Position numbers and translations under genes: made by a program
Notes under the pieces: generated by a model
What the model saw: only the letters and a program-made list of their open reading frames with translations
What the model was told of the DNA's origin: nothing
Database searches by the model: none
DNA from: Pseudodesulfovibrio portus
Lineage (GTDB): Bacteria > Desulfobacterota > Desulfovibrionia > Desulfovibrionales > Desulfovibrionaceae
DNA length: 64,000 bases
Direction: 5' to 3'
Assembly: GCF_026000375.1 (NCBI RefSeq)
Contig: NZ_AP026708.1
Coordinates: 746,501-810,500, forward strand
Shown here: one piece after another, positions 1 to 8,844 of the stretch
Numbering within the stretch: position 1 is the stretch's first letter
Layout of the letters: every line of letters starts with the position of its first letter

Positions 1-8
1 GAATCACC

Positions 9-1145
9 ATGGCGCTTCCGAAAATCATGCTTGTCACCAAGGACAAGAATTTTGCCAAATCCGCAAAGGGCGCACTGGGCGGTGCCGTGGTTCTCAGCCT
101 GACGGACAGCGGCGAAAAGGCCCTCAAGGCGCTGGGCGGCAAACACGATTATTCGGTGGTCATCGCCGACATGGTCCTGGCGGGCCGGGACGGCCGCGCA
201 TTTCTGGCCGCAGTAAGGAAAAACCACCCGAAGATCAGGCGCATCGCCGTCACCGCCACCCCTGATTTCGAGCAGGCCATGCAGCTCGTCAACTCCGCCG
301 CCATATCCTGGCTCCTGCCCAAACCGTGCAAGGCCGAGGAACTCCGAAAGGCGGTCACCGACGCCATAGGCCGCCATAGGCGTGAAAAAGTCGAAAACGA
401 GTCCATGAAGGGCACCCTTGTCGGTGGCGTCAAGATGCTTGTGGACATCATGAAAATGACGCATCCGGAGGCCGTGACCCGCAGCAAACGCATCCGCGCC
501 AGGGCCCAGCAGATCAACCGCAACCTCAAGGCCCTTTCGCCCCAGTTCATGGACATGGTCATCATGCTCGCCAACGTCGGCTGCGTCGGGCTGCCCAGGA
601 CGCTGCTCAGAAAAATGGAGACGGGTGCCGGCATCACCAAACAGGACATGCAGACCTTCCGCACCCATCCCGGCATCGCCAACCGGCTGCTGGAGAATGT
701 CCCGCGCATGGCGAAAATGGCCGAGATTCTCCATCTCCAGAACACCCCCTGCTCACAAAATCCGCCGATGGGCGCCCGCATTCTCAAGGTGTGCCAGGAC
801 ATGGACCAGATGCTGCTCAACGGGGCCAGCCAGGAAAAAGCGCTGCTCCACATGCGCAAACGGCCCGAGGTATACGATCCCGCCGTTGTCGAGGCCTTGA
901 GCCGCAGCGGGCTCGCCGCCTCCGCTCCCCAGGGCGCGGGAATTCCCGTAGCCGACCTGAAACCCGGCATGACCATGACGCAGGACATGGTCACCAAAGA
1001 CGGGACCGTGCTGCTGCACAAGGGCGAGTGCCTGAGCGAGGCCTCGCACATTCGGCTCACGACCTTCAACGACCTGATCCAGGTCGAGGAACCGGTCTAC
1101 GTACAGGACACCGGCGCCTGCTCCGATCCCGCTTTCGACAAATAA
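9..1145 (+). CDS. Response regulator: receiver + degenerate HD-GYP-like domain
   Basis: A 378-residue protein with an N-terminal receiver domain (about residues 4-120; likely phosphoacceptor D54, conserved Lys near 105 in LPKPC) followed by an HD-type helical domain (about 150-320). The HD-GYP signature is recognisable only by its frame: where active enzymes carry HDIGKIGIP this one reads ANVGCVGLP, so the metal-binding His-Asp pair is lost, while the later HPGIANRLL block survives. It is therefore probably a phosphorylation-controlled binding protein rather than a cyclic-di-GMP phosphodiesterase (inference). The C-terminal segment with DLKPGM is common in this family. The ATG lies 9 bases into the window, so its own upstream signals are not visible. 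The next gene, a chemoreceptor, lies on the same strand. Confidence 0.8.
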   Translation: MALPKIMLVTKDKNFAKSAKGALGGAVVLSLTDSGEKALKALGGKHDYSVVIADMVLAGRDGRAFLAAVRKNHPKIRRIAVTATPDFEQAMQLVNSAAISWLLPKPCKAEELRKAVTDAIGRHRREKVENESMKGTLVGGVKMLVDIMKMTHPEAVTRSKRIRARAQQINRNLKALSPQFMDMVIMLANVGCVGLPRTLLRKMETGAGITKQDMQTFRTHPGIANRLLENVPRMAKMAEILHLQNTPCSQNPPMGARILKVCQDMDQMLLNGASQEKALLHMRKRPEVYDPAVVEALSRSGLAASAPQGAGIPVADLKPGMTMTQDMVTKDGTVLLHKGECLSEASHIRLTTFNDLIQVEEPVYVQDTGACSDPAFDK

Positions 1146-1238
1146 TGTCGGGACCGTTTATTTTCGCACAAGAATAATGGTTTTCTCTTCCCGGGCCATG
1201 CTAGAAAACGACAAAAGTCATCAGCATTGGAGGCCCGA

Positions 1239-2951
1239 ATGCTCAGAAGAATCACCATCAAGACACGAATCCTTGCCCTTATTTGCGGCATTGTCCTTTT
1301 TATCATCGGTTTTTCCTACGCCTTTCTCAACGGCATAGAAAAGGTCAAGGAAATAGGCGTCGAGGAATCGACGCAAGCCATGATCACCGGCGAGAAACGC
1401 AAACTTCTCGTCGCCACCCAGTCCATGGCCGTCAGTATCGGGTCGGCCATCGCCGACGTCCCGGAACTCGACGGCAAGATCGGGATCATCCGCAACCTGG
1501 TGGACGAAATCCGCTTTGAAGACGACAAGTCCGGCTATTTCTTCGTTTACAACAAGACCATCTGTGTGGCCCTGCCGCCCAACAAGGCCCTCCAGGGCAA
1601 GGACCTCGGCCATCTCAAGGACCCCAACGGCGTCATGCTGGTCCAGGAACTGAACAAGCTGGCCCACAACGGCGGCGGCTTCCTCGAATACATCTGGCCC
1701 AAGCCGGAAAAAGGCGACCAGCCCAAGCTCTCCTACGCCATGCTCATCCCTGGCACGGACATGTGGATCGGCACCGGCGTCTACCTGGACAATGTGGCCA
1801 ATGAGAAAGCGGCCATCGTTGCCGACATGGACAGCCTGGTCTCGACCTACGCCTGGACCATCGGCGGCACGGTGGCGGGCGTTTTCATCCTGATCGTCCT
1901 GCCCATCTGCCTGTTCCTGGTCCGATCCATCGTCCAGCCGCTCAACGAGGCCGTTGAACTGGCGCACCAGGTGGCCGACGGCGACCTGACCAAGGACATC
2001 ACGTCGGAATACAAGGATGAGCCGGGTTTGTTGACCACGGCCCTCGGCACCATGGTCTCGCGGCTGCGCGCCATCGTAGGCCAGGCCAAGGCCGGAGCGG
2101 GGAATGTGGCCCTGGGCAGCACGGAAGTGACCGCCTCGGCCCAATCCCTGGCCGACGGCGCGAACCGCCAGGCGGCCTCGGTGGAGGAAGTCTCCTCATC
2201 CATGGAGCAGATGATCAGCCAGATCAGCCGCAACACGGAAAACTCCCGCGAGACGGAACGCATGGCGAGCCAGACCGCCCAGGACGCCCAGAAGGGCGGC
2301 GAAACGGTCATGGAGGCTGTGGCTTCCATCAAGCACATCGCCGAACGAATCTCCATCATCGAAGATATCGCCAGGCAGACCAACCTGCTCGCCCTGAACG
2401 CGGCCATCGAGGCGGCCAGGGCCGGTGAGGCGGGCAAGGGGTTCGCAGTGGTCGCCGCCGAGGTCCGCAAGCTGGCGGAGCGAAGCGGAACGGCCGCAGC
2501 CGAAATCGGCGAACTCTCGACCAGCACCCTGGCCAAGGCGGACGAGGCCGGAGCCATGCTCACCAAGATGGTGCCGGATATCCGCAAGACCGCCGACCTG
2601 GTGCAGGAGATATCCAGGGCGAGCATCGAACAGGATGCAGGCGCCAACGAGATCAACAAGGCCATCCAGGAACTGGATTCCGTCATCCAGCAGAACGCCG
2701 GAGCCTCGGAGGAACTGGCGGCCACGGCCAAGGAATTCACCCAGCAGGCGGGACAACTTCAGGAGGGCATGCGCTTCTTCGACATCGGCGGACAGGACTA
2801 TTTCGCCGCCGCGTCCCGCTCCATGGTTCGCAAGACGGCCCGGCCCGCATCGTCGCCCGCGCAACTGCCGCCCGCGCGGCAGGCCCGGGAGCCCGAAGGC
2901 TTCGACATGGACATGGACGAACCGGCCGACAAGGACTTCGAACGGTTCTAG
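1239..2951 (+). CDS. Methyl-accepting chemotaxis protein with single Cache domain
   Basis: Inner-membrane chemoreceptor of about 570 residues. One membrane segment at residues 8-30 and another near 205-228 flank a periplasmic single-Cache domain (sCache_2 type: [22 protein letters not shown], then WIGTGVYLD). A HAMP linker follows, and then the long cytoplasmic signalling helix with the conserved hairpin tip ([21 protein letters not shown]). sCache_2 domains usually bind small organic acids; the ligand here is unknown. I start at the ATG at 1239 because GGAGG sits 5 bases before it; an in-frame TTG at 1227 overlaps that site and is unlikely. Monocistronic, closed by the terminator at 2964-3001. 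Confidence 0.93.
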   Translation: MLRRITIKTRILALICGIVLFIIGFSYAFLNGIEKVKEIGVEESTQAMITGEKRKLLVATQSMAVSIGSAIADVPELDGKIGIIRNLVDEIRFEDDKSGYFFVYNKTICVALPPNKALQGKDLGHLKDPNGVMLVQELNKLAHNGGGFLEYIWPKPEKGDQPKLSYAMLIPGTDMWIGTGVYLDNVANEKAAIVADMDSLVSTYAWTIGGTVAGVFILIVLPICLFLVRSIVQPLNEAVELAHQVADGDLTKDITSEYKDEPGLLTTALGTMVSRLRAIVGQAKAGAGNVALGSTEVTASAQSLADGANRQAASVEEVSSSMEQMISQISRNTENSRETERMASQTAQDAQKGGETVMEAVASIKHIAERISIIEDIARQTNLLALNAAIEAARAGEAGKGFAVVAAEVRKLAERSGTAAAEIGELSTSTLAKADEAGAMLTKMVPDIRKTADLVQEISRASIEQDAGANEINKAIQELDSVIQQNAGASEELAATAKEFTQQAGQLQEGMRFFDIGGQDYFAAASRSMVRKTARPASSPAQLPPARQAREPEGFDMDMDEPADKDFERF

Positions 2952-2963
2952 TCATCCCGAAAC

Positions 2964-3001
2964 AAAAAAAGCGCGCCTGCATGAATGCGGGCGCGCTTTT
3001 T
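2964..3001. terminator. Bidirectional Rho-independent terminator
   Basis: A GC-rich stem (GCGCGCCTGC / GCGGGCGCGC, one wobble) with a 6-base loop, flanked by an A run on the left and a T run on the right. It can end transcripts from the chemoreceptor gene (plus) and the AEC transporter gene (minus), which converge here. Confidence 0.85.
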
Positions 3002-3014
3002 CGCTTCATCCGGG

Positions 3015-3923
3015 CTAGACGGCCATGAGCAGCATGTACCACAAGGGCAAGGTCAGGAAGGACAGGGGGATGCCCACCCCGAGCATGGAAGCGGCCAGGG
3101 AGGGACGCGCCCCGTAGGTCATGGCGATGATGCCCCCGGTGATCATGGGGGCCATGGCGGACTCGAAGACCGTGACCTTGGCCACGAGGTCCGTGGCGTC
3201 CAGGACATATATATAAAGGATGAAGATGATGAGCGGGGCCAGGACGATCTTGTAGCCCAGCCCGACCAGCAGTTCCCTGGCGTGCCCGCGGATGGCCCCG
3301 AAGCGCAGGGTCAGCCCCACGGACAACAGGGCCAGCGGGCTGAGGGTCCCGCCCATGCGCTCCAGAATGGAGACGAGCCACGGGGGATAGGCCACGGGCT
3401 GCAGGGCGAACCCGAGCACGATGGACAACAGCGGCGGGAACAGCAGCACCTTCCTGGCCAGGGCCGCCCCGCTGATCTTCTCGCCGGAAACCCCGGCGGC
3501 CAGGATGATGCCGGGGATGGACAGGGCCATGAACGTCCCGGCCGTGTCGCAGAGCATGCCCACGCCCAGGTACTCGGGACCGAAAAAGGTCTCGATCATG
3601 GGCAGGCCAACAAAGGAGGTGTTGCCCAGCCCGGCGGTCAGGGCCAGGCAGACCTGCGTCTTGCGGTCCATGCCCTTCATCCCCTTGAGCACATGGAAGA
3701 ACAGAAGGTAGCCCAGGCCGAAGACGATCCAGGCCATGGCCGCAGGCAGAATCAGCGCCACCCCGAGGGGCAATTCATGGGCGTAGAGAATCGCCAGGGC
3801 AGGCAGGGACATATGGATGATGACCGCATTGATGGTCATCGGACCATTTTCACCGACAATACCGGTAATCCTCAGTCCGATACCCAACAGCATACAGACG
3901 ATCAACAATAAAAAATTTTCCAT
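3015..3923 (-). CDS. AEC family transporter (auxin efflux carrier fold)
   Basis: A 302-residue, almost wholly hydrophobic protein with about ten membrane helices and the family's helix-breaking motifs (GLGNTSFVGLPM near residue 98, LSPLALLSVGLTL near 200). AEC proteins are secondary carriers for organic acids and related anions; the substrate cannot be read from the sequence. The start is supported by GGAGGGGG 3 bases before the ATG. Monocistronic, divergent from tRNA-Leu, convergent with the chemoreceptor gene. Confidence 0.88.
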   Translation of the reverse strand: MENFLLLIVCMLLGIGLRITGIVGENGPMTINAVIIHMSLPALAILYAHELPLGVALILPAAMAWIVFGLGYLLFFHVLKGMKGMDRKTQVCLALTAGLGNTSFVGLPMIETFFGPEYLGVGMLCDTAGTFMALSIPGIILAAGVSGEKISGAALARKVLLFPPLLSIVLGFALQPVAYPPWLVSILERMGGTLSPLALLSVGLTLRFGAIRGHARELLVGLGYKIVLAPLIIFILYIYVLDATDLVAKVTVFESAMAPMITGGIIAMTYGARPSLAASMLGVGIPLSFLTLPLWYMLLMAV

Positions 3924-4036
3924 GTCCCCCTCCGAATTGACTCAAACAACTTATTGTTATTTCTAGAAAATTTCAAGCAATTAGCCCCCCGTCAGCCGAC
4001 CTGTCCAAAGAATGTCAAAATAATGAGAAAAAACAC

Positions 4037-4065
4037 TTGCCAATGACCATGGGCCTCTATATAAC
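4037..4065 (+). promoter_or_regulatory. Sigma-70-type promoter for tRNA-Leu
   Basis: TTGCCA (4037-4042), 17-base spacer, TATAAC (4060-4065). A transcript would begin about 10 bases before the mature tRNA 5' end, as expected for a tRNA gene. Confidence 0.75.
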
Positions 4066-4082
4066 TCTTTCTCGCTGAACGT

Positions 4083-4169
4083 GCCGAAGTGGTGGAATTG
4101 GTAGACACGCATGGTTCAGGACCATGTGGTTTCACGACCGTGGAAGTTCGAGTCTTCTCTTCGGCACCA
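4083..4169 (+). tRNA. tRNA-Leu (anticodon CAG)
   Basis: An 87-base class II tRNA with encoded CCA. The acceptor stem GCCGAAG/CTTCGGC is perfect, the D arm contains TTGGTAGAC, and the anticodon stem CATGG/CCATG holds the loop TTCAGGA with anticodon CAG. A long variable arm typical of leucine tRNAs and a T arm with GTTCGAGTC follow. It reads CTG, the main leucine codon in this GC-rich genome. Confidence 0.96.
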
Positions 4170-4178
4170 GAATGAAAC

Positions 4179-4210
4179 AAGCCCTCATCCGACAGGATGG
4201 GGGCTTTTTC
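4179..4210 (+). terminator. Terminator after tRNA-Leu
   Basis: AAGCCCTCATCC pairs with GGATGGGGGCTT around the loop GACA and is followed by TTTT. It lies 10 bases after the tRNA 3' end. Confidence 0.85.
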
Positions 4211-4327
4211 CTTATGCCGTGAGCCCGGTCCCGTCTTTTCCCCATGAAAAGAAAAAAATAACACCCCGCACCGATGGGTTGGGGTATCACGGGCATAGTG
4301 ACAACCTTCAACCACACGGAGAACACT

Positions 4328-4690
4328 ATGCCCAACATGGATTACCCCGGACCGTGCCCGAGCTGCATGGGAATCGACGGCTGCCCGACCGACGCGGGAA
4401 AACAGGAGGCCGTCGCCCACTATTGCAAGGGACTGGAAATGGAACTGAACACATGGAAGGCGCGACTCTACGACGTCCTTGCGTCGGACAAGAGCAGCAG
4501 CCTGGGGGACGAACTCATCCTGATCAAATCCACGGTAAAGGAACTCGAGGCCATTGCCGCCGAGATGCAGGACACCTGCCCCTCAAGCCTCGGTGGTCAG
4601 GAAAAGATCATCGGCGGAAAGCTTGAGGACCTGCGGGTCCACTACACCAAAGCCCTGCAAGTGCTCGCCCCCGGCTGGTTCGGCGGCTGA
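4328..4690 (+). CDS. Small hypothetical protein with N-terminal cysteine motif
   Basis: A 120-residue acidic, mostly helical protein that I do not recognise. The N-terminus carries three cysteines (C10, C13, C19 in GPCPSCMGIDGC), which could bind a metal or take part in redox; the rest looks like two or three amphipathic helices. No signal peptide or membrane segment. I choose the ATG at 4328 because GGAGA ends 5 bases before it; an upstream in-frame start at 4274 would add 18 residues and has no such site. It stands alone between two terminators. Confidence 0.72.
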   Translation: MPNMDYPGPCPSCMGIDGCPTDAGKQEAVAHYCKGLEMELNTWKARLYDVLASDKSSSLGDELILIKSTVKELEAIAAEMQDTCPSSLGGQEKIIGGKLEDLRVHYTKALQVLAPGWFGG

Positions 4691-4762
4691 TGCTCCTGCA
4701 GGAATGAAGGAAGCCACGCGGGCAAAAAGCTCCCGCCTTCGTCACTGACGGCTCCAGACCTC

Positions 4763-4801
4763 GGGGCGGCCCGGACATTGTTCCGGCGCCGCCCTGTCTT
4801 T
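4763..4801 (+). terminator. Probable terminator after the small hypothetical gene
   Basis: GGGCGGCCCGG pairs with CCGGCGCCGCCC (one bulge) around an 8-base loop, followed by a T-rich stretch (TGTCTTTAT). Confidence 0.65.
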
Positions 4802-4917
4802 ATGAAAACAAATACAATGAATACAGCGGATTAAACCCGCCTCAACAATCCTGAAAGCGGTCTCCTGCGGCCAGACTTTCCTTTACAACCATTTCCACTC
4901 TTTGGTAGACAGCCCCC

Positions 4918-6060
4918 ATGCCGAAAATGACCTTCGCCATTCCCTGCTACAACATGGAGCCGTGGCTGCCCGTCTGCCTCGAATCCTGCCTGTACCAGAC
5001 AGAGCCGGACATCGAGGTGCTGGTGGTCAACGACGGGTCCACGGACGGTTCAGGGGACGTCGCCGATCACTATGCCGCGCAGGACGGGCGCGTTCGTGTC
5101 ATCCACCAGACCAACCAGGGACACGGCAAGGCCCGTCAGATGGCCCAGGACAACGCAAAAGGCGAATTCGTCCTGTTCCTGGACGCCGACGACTTCCTGG
5201 ACAGGAACGCGGTGCGCGACCTGCTCGCGGTGGCCGAGCGGGACAAGGTGGACGCGGTCTGCGGCAACGCGGTGGTCTTCTCGGACAAGACGTTCAATTC
5301 ACGGAAATACTTCTACCATCCCCCGGCGGCCAACCTGACCTTTGCCGATCCCCGGTATTGGAAATCAAAGGTCGCCTGGCGGTGGATCATCCGGCGCAGC
5401 GTGCTGACGGACAACAACCTCGAACACCCTCCCTACAAGTCCGGCCAGGATTACTGCTTCATGCTCCAAGTGCTGACGCGCATCGAGTCCTTCTCCCAGT
5501 GCGGCAGCTTCTTCTATTTCTTCCGCCAGGAGCACAAGCCCAACCGCATGACCATGGACACGCTCATCCACCACCAGTTCGCGAGCTTCCTCCTGGCCAA
5601 GGATATCCTCATGGACGCCGGGCAGATCAAGCCCGTCATCAGATTTCTCCAGGAAAACTTTTTCCGGGACGTGAAGAAGCTGGCCGCCCGGCTTCCGGAA
5701 GAAGGCGCGGAGTGGGGCATCAAATGGCTGGACTACGCCCTCAAGACGTTCAAGGGGTTGAAGCCGGAATACTTCACCCAGGAATTCATCAGGCCCGAGC
5801 TGAAACTCGACAGGAACTTCGTGCCCCTGGCCCAGGCGCTGTGCAACCAGGACAAGCAAACCGCCCTGTCGCTCTTGAACAGCTACACGCCCGCGCCGTC
5901 GGCCATATCGAACATCCTCCCGGACAAGGAGCGCAGCCGCTTCCACTCCTGGCGCAGGCGGATCAAGGCCCAACTCAAGCCCCTGTCCCTGCGGACGCGG
6001 TTCACCCTGCGCCAACTGGAAAGGCTGGCGGACGAACGGCTGCGGACGCCGGTCCGATGA
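4918..6060 (+). CDS. Family 2 glycosyltransferase
   Basis: A 380-residue GT-A fold glycosyltransferase. The nucleotide-sugar domain covers residues 1-200: FAIPCYN at the start, VVNDGSTDGS near 40, and the metal-binding LDADD (DxD type) near 90. The C-terminal 180 residues are helical and not assigned. It has no membrane segment, so it acts in the cytoplasm or at the inner face of the membrane. The donor and acceptor sugars are unknown. The two following genes encode a surface O-acylation pair, which suggests a shared role in decorating a surface polysaccharide (inference). There is no good ribosome-binding site before the ATG, so the start is less certain. Confidence 0.87.
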   Translation: MPKMTFAIPCYNMEPWLPVCLESCLYQTEPDIEVLVVNDGSTDGSGDVADHYAAQDGRVRVIHQTNQGHGKARQMAQDNAKGEFVLFLDADDFLDRNAVRDLLAVAERDKVDAVCGNAVVFSDKTFNSRKYFYHPPAANLTFADPRYWKSKVAWRWIIRRSVLTDNNLEHPPYKSGQDYCFMLQVLTRIESFSQCGSFFYFFRQEHKPNRMTMDTLIHHQFASFLLAKDILMDAGQIKPVIRFLQENFFRDVKKLAARLPEEGAEWGIKWLDYALKTFKGLKPEYFTQEFIRPELKLDRNFVPLAQALCNQDKQTALSLLNSYTPAPSAISNILPDKERSRFHSWRRRIKAQLKPLSLRTRFTLRQLERLADERLRTPVR

Positions 6061-6142
6061 CCGCCCGCGCCATTGGCATGGCAGCCATATCACAAGCAAC
6101 CAACCGCACGGCGGGACAGCGCGTTCCCGCCCGACACGACGC

Positions 6143-7294
6143 ATGAAACCGATCACTACCTATTTAAAGAACTTCGGGATATTCCTGATCAGCTTCATCG
6201 TGTTCATCGAAATCGGCTGCCTGTTCTATATCCGCTACATCAACCAGTCCATTCCCCTGCCCACCTACCGGGTCGTTGACGCAAACAACAACTTCTGGGC
6301 CAACCTGGACGAACACTTCGGCACCTGGCACGAACCCAACTCCACCTACCTGCACAACAAATCCTGCTTCGTGGTCGAATACCGGGCCAACTCGCTGGGC
6401 ATGCGCGACCGGGAAAGGACCAGGGAGAACCTGAGCGGCAAACCCCGGGCCGTGGTCCTGGGCGACTCCTTCATCGAAGGCTGGGGCAACGAGATCGGGG
6501 AGCGGCTGACCGACAATCTTGAAATGGATATGGGCCGGGAGTTTCTCAACTTCGCCACTTCGGGCTATTTCGGAACCATTCAGGAGTGGCTGCAATACAA
6601 GTACATGATCAAGCAGTTCGACCACGACGTGGTGCTCATCGGCGTCCTCCCGCACAACGACTTCCAGGACAACAGCACCAGACGGGCCGGAACCTTGAAG
6701 CGCCGCCCATACCTGCGCGGCACCTACCCGAACTACGAGTTGTTCTATTCCCAGGACAAGCTCTACGTTCGCAAAAAATCACCGGATTTCTTCAAAAGCT
6801 TCGACTTCACCCTGCGCGAGTGGTCCTCCTTCTACCGGGCCATGCGCTACCTCGGCTCCTATCGCATCCGCAACTTCGAGCTGCAGCCCCGCTGGGTGGC
6901 CGAACACAACGACAATCAGGGCCGCGAGCACTCGGCCTATTACGACTTCGACCCGGCGGACTGGGACATCATGCGCTACAGCCTGGAGCAGATCGCCAAG
7001 GAAGTGGGCGACAAGCCCCTGGTGGTCTTTTCCATCGCCACCCATTCCGATTTCGTTGAGCGGGATAAACAGGGCGGCAGGACGGCCCCCCTGAGCGAAG
7101 AGTTTCGCAAGCTGTCGAAAGAGGTCGGCTTCATCTACTGCGACATGCTTGAAGAGATGGCGGCCAGGAAACTCGATGCCGAGGACGTGTTCTTCGTCTG
7201 CGACGACCACTGGTCCCCGGCGGGCAACAGGATCGCCGCCGACCTGCTGGAACCGTACGTGGCCGAGGCCTTCAAACGGGCGGAGGTGAAATAG
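6143..7294 (+). CDS. Membrane-anchored SGNH/GDSL hydrolase-like protein
   Basis: A 383-residue protein with an N-terminal membrane anchor (residues 9-30) and an extracytoplasmic SGNH-type domain. The nucleophile block is VVLGDSFIEGWG (Ser109) and the catalytic Asp/His block is CDDHWSPAGN (D354, H356), close to the DxH arrangement of AlgJ/AlgX-type acetyltransferases. Its stop codon is 2 bases before the start of an MBOAT gene, a pairing seen in alginate and peptidoglycan O-acetylation systems. It probably transfers or removes acyl groups on a surface glycan in the periplasm. Which direction and which glycan cannot be told from sequence. Confidence 0.85.
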   Translation: MKPITTYLKNFGIFLISFIVFIEIGCLFYIRYINQSIPLPTYRVVDANNNFWANLDEHFGTWHEPNSTYLHNKSCFVVEYRANSLGMRDRERTRENLSGKPRAVVLGDSFIEGWGNEIGERLTDNLEMDMGREFLNFATSGYFGTIQEWLQYKYMIKQFDHDVVLIGVLPHNDFQDNSTRRAGTLKRRPYLRGTYPNYELFYSQDKLYVRKKSPDFFKSFDFTLREWSSFYRAMRYLGSYRIRNFELQPRWVAEHNDNQGREHSAYYDFDPADWDIMRYSLEQIAKEVGDKPLVVFSIATHSDFVERDKQGGRTAPLSEEFRKLSKEVGFIYCDMLEEMAARKLDAEDVFFVCDDHWSPAGNRIAADLLEPYVAEAFKRAEVK

Positions 7295-7296
7295 CC

Positions 7297-8706
7297 GTGC
7301 TCTTCAACTCCATCCAGTACCTCTTCCTTTTCCTGCCGCTGGTCTTCCTGGGGTTCAGCCTGCTCCGGCTGTTCGGCAACGGGCGGGTCATGAACGTCTT
7401 CCTGGCCCTGTCCTCCCTGGTCTTCTACGGCTCCTGGGCGCCCCAATACCTGCTGCTCATCGGCTTCTCGGTCTGCGTGAACTATCTCATAGGCCGCACC
7501 ATGCCCGGAGCCGCCAACCCGCGCCCCCTGCTCCTGCTCGGATTTACGGTCAACCTCGGCCTGCTCGGCTACTTCAAATACGCCCAGTTCGCGCTGGACA
7601 ACGTCATGCACGTCTTCGGCTCCAGCGCCCCGGCCCTGAACATCATCCTGCCCATCGGCATCAGCTTCTTCACCTTCCAGCAGATATCCTTCCTCGTGGA
7701 CACCTACCGCGACCGGGAGATGCGGTACGACTTCGCGGACTACCTGCTCTTCGTCACCTTCTTCCCGCAGCTCATCGCCGGTCCCATCGTCTACCACAGG
7801 GAGATGATGCCCCAGTTCAGGGAACTGCCCGACCGGAAGACGGACTGGTCCATGGTCAACACCGGCCTGCTGCTCATCGCCATCGGGCTGATCAAGAAGG
7901 TGATCATCGCGGACAGGCTCGGCCTGTGGGTGGCGGACGGCTACTCTGATGTGGACGCGCTGACCTTCTGGGGCGCCTGGAAAACCAGCCTGGCCTATAC
8001 CTTCCAGCTCTACTACGACTTCTCCGGCTACATGGACATCGCCCTGGGCTCGGCCAAGCTGTTCAACATCGACCTGCCGTGGAACTTCAACTCCCCCTAC
8101 CTGTCCATGAACATCCAGGAGTTCTGGCAACGGTGGCACATCACACTGGGACGATTCCTGCGCAACTACGTGTACTTCCCGCTGGGCGGCAACAGGGGCG
8201 GACTGATCCCCACCTGCGCCAACCTTTTCCTGACCTTCCTGATCGGCGGCATCTGGCACGGCGCGGGCTGGACGTTCGTGGCCTGGGGGGCCATGCACGG
8301 CGCGGGCATGGTCGTCCATCGCTGGTACCGGCAGGGCGGATTCCGCCTGCCCCGCCCTGCGGCCTGGCTGCTGACCTTCCTGTTCGTCAACGCGGCCTGG
8401 GTCTACTTCCGCGCCCCCGACTTTTCCACGGCCAACGGGCTGCTTGCGCGCATGGCCGACTTCGGCCCCGAGGCCCGGCAACTGGCGGTCCAGGCATTTT
8501 CCGGCGGCCTGGAATTCTCCGGCTACCTGGCCGCAATCGTCCTGTTCACCATCCAGGACCACTTCTACCGCGACTCGCACGAATGGGCCGCCGTCTGCCG
8601 CCCGTCCCCGGTTATCGCCGCCTTCTACACGGCCGCTTTCGCCACCATCGCCCTGGTGCTCATGTCCGCCAACCTGCCAAGCGAATTCCTGTATTTCCAA
8701 TTCTGA
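7297..8706 (+). CDS. MBOAT family O-acyltransferase (AlgI/DltB-like)
   Basis: A 469-residue polytopic membrane protein with the MBOAT core: YFPLGGNRGG near residue 290 and the conserved histidine in GGIWHGAGW (about H321). AlgI-type proteins pass acyl groups across the inner membrane to a periplasmic partner, here most likely the preceding SGNH protein. The start is a GTG with GGAGGTG 8 bases upstream, inside the end of the previous gene, so the two are translated together. The genes for polymer synthesis and export that usually accompany AlgI are absent nearby apart from the upstream GT2 gene. Confidence 0.92.
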   Translation: MLFNSIQYLFLFLPLVFLGFSLLRLFGNGRVMNVFLALSSLVFYGSWAPQYLLLIGFSVCVNYLIGRTMPGAANPRPLLLLGFTVNLGLLGYFKYAQFALDNVMHVFGSSAPALNIILPIGISFFTFQQISFLVDTYRDREMRYDFADYLLFVTFFPQLIAGPIVYHREMMPQFRELPDRKTDWSMVNTGLLLIAIGLIKKVIIADRLGLWVADGYSDVDALTFWGAWKTSLAYTFQLYYDFSGYMDIALGSAKLFNIDLPWNFNSPYLSMNIQEFWQRWHITLGRFLRNYVYFPLGGNRGGLIPTCANLFLTFLIGGIWHGAGWTFVAWGAMHGAGMVVHRWYRQGGFRLPRPAAWLLTFLFVNAAWVYFRAPDFSTANGLLARMADFGPEARQLAVQAFSGGLEFSGYLAAIVLFTIQDHFYRDSHEWAAVCRPSPVIAAFYTAAFATIALVLMSANLPSEFLYFQF

Positions 8707-8773
8707 TCCCGGAGACAACACACCGCTTTCCGCCGGGCACTTCCCGGCGCTCAAAATAATTCCCACCACTCTC

Positions 8774-8801
8774 TAAATGAGATACATAATTAATCCGATA
8801 A
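8774..8801 (+). promoter_or_regulatory. Candidate sigma-28 (FliA) promoter
   Basis: TAAA (8774-8777) and CCGATAA (8795-8801) resemble the flagellar sigma-28 elements TAAA and GCCGATAA. The spacing is one base longer than the enteric consensus and the first G is T. It lies 44 bases before a chemoreceptor start, the class of gene normally read by sigma-28. Confidence 0.5.
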
Positions 8802-8844
8802 CGAGGACTGCTCGTCGGTTTCACCATCACAGACAGGGGACGCA

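Noticed and set aside
1227..1238. TTG start for the Cache chemoreceptor
   Set aside because: It overlaps the GGAGG that serves the ATG at 1239.
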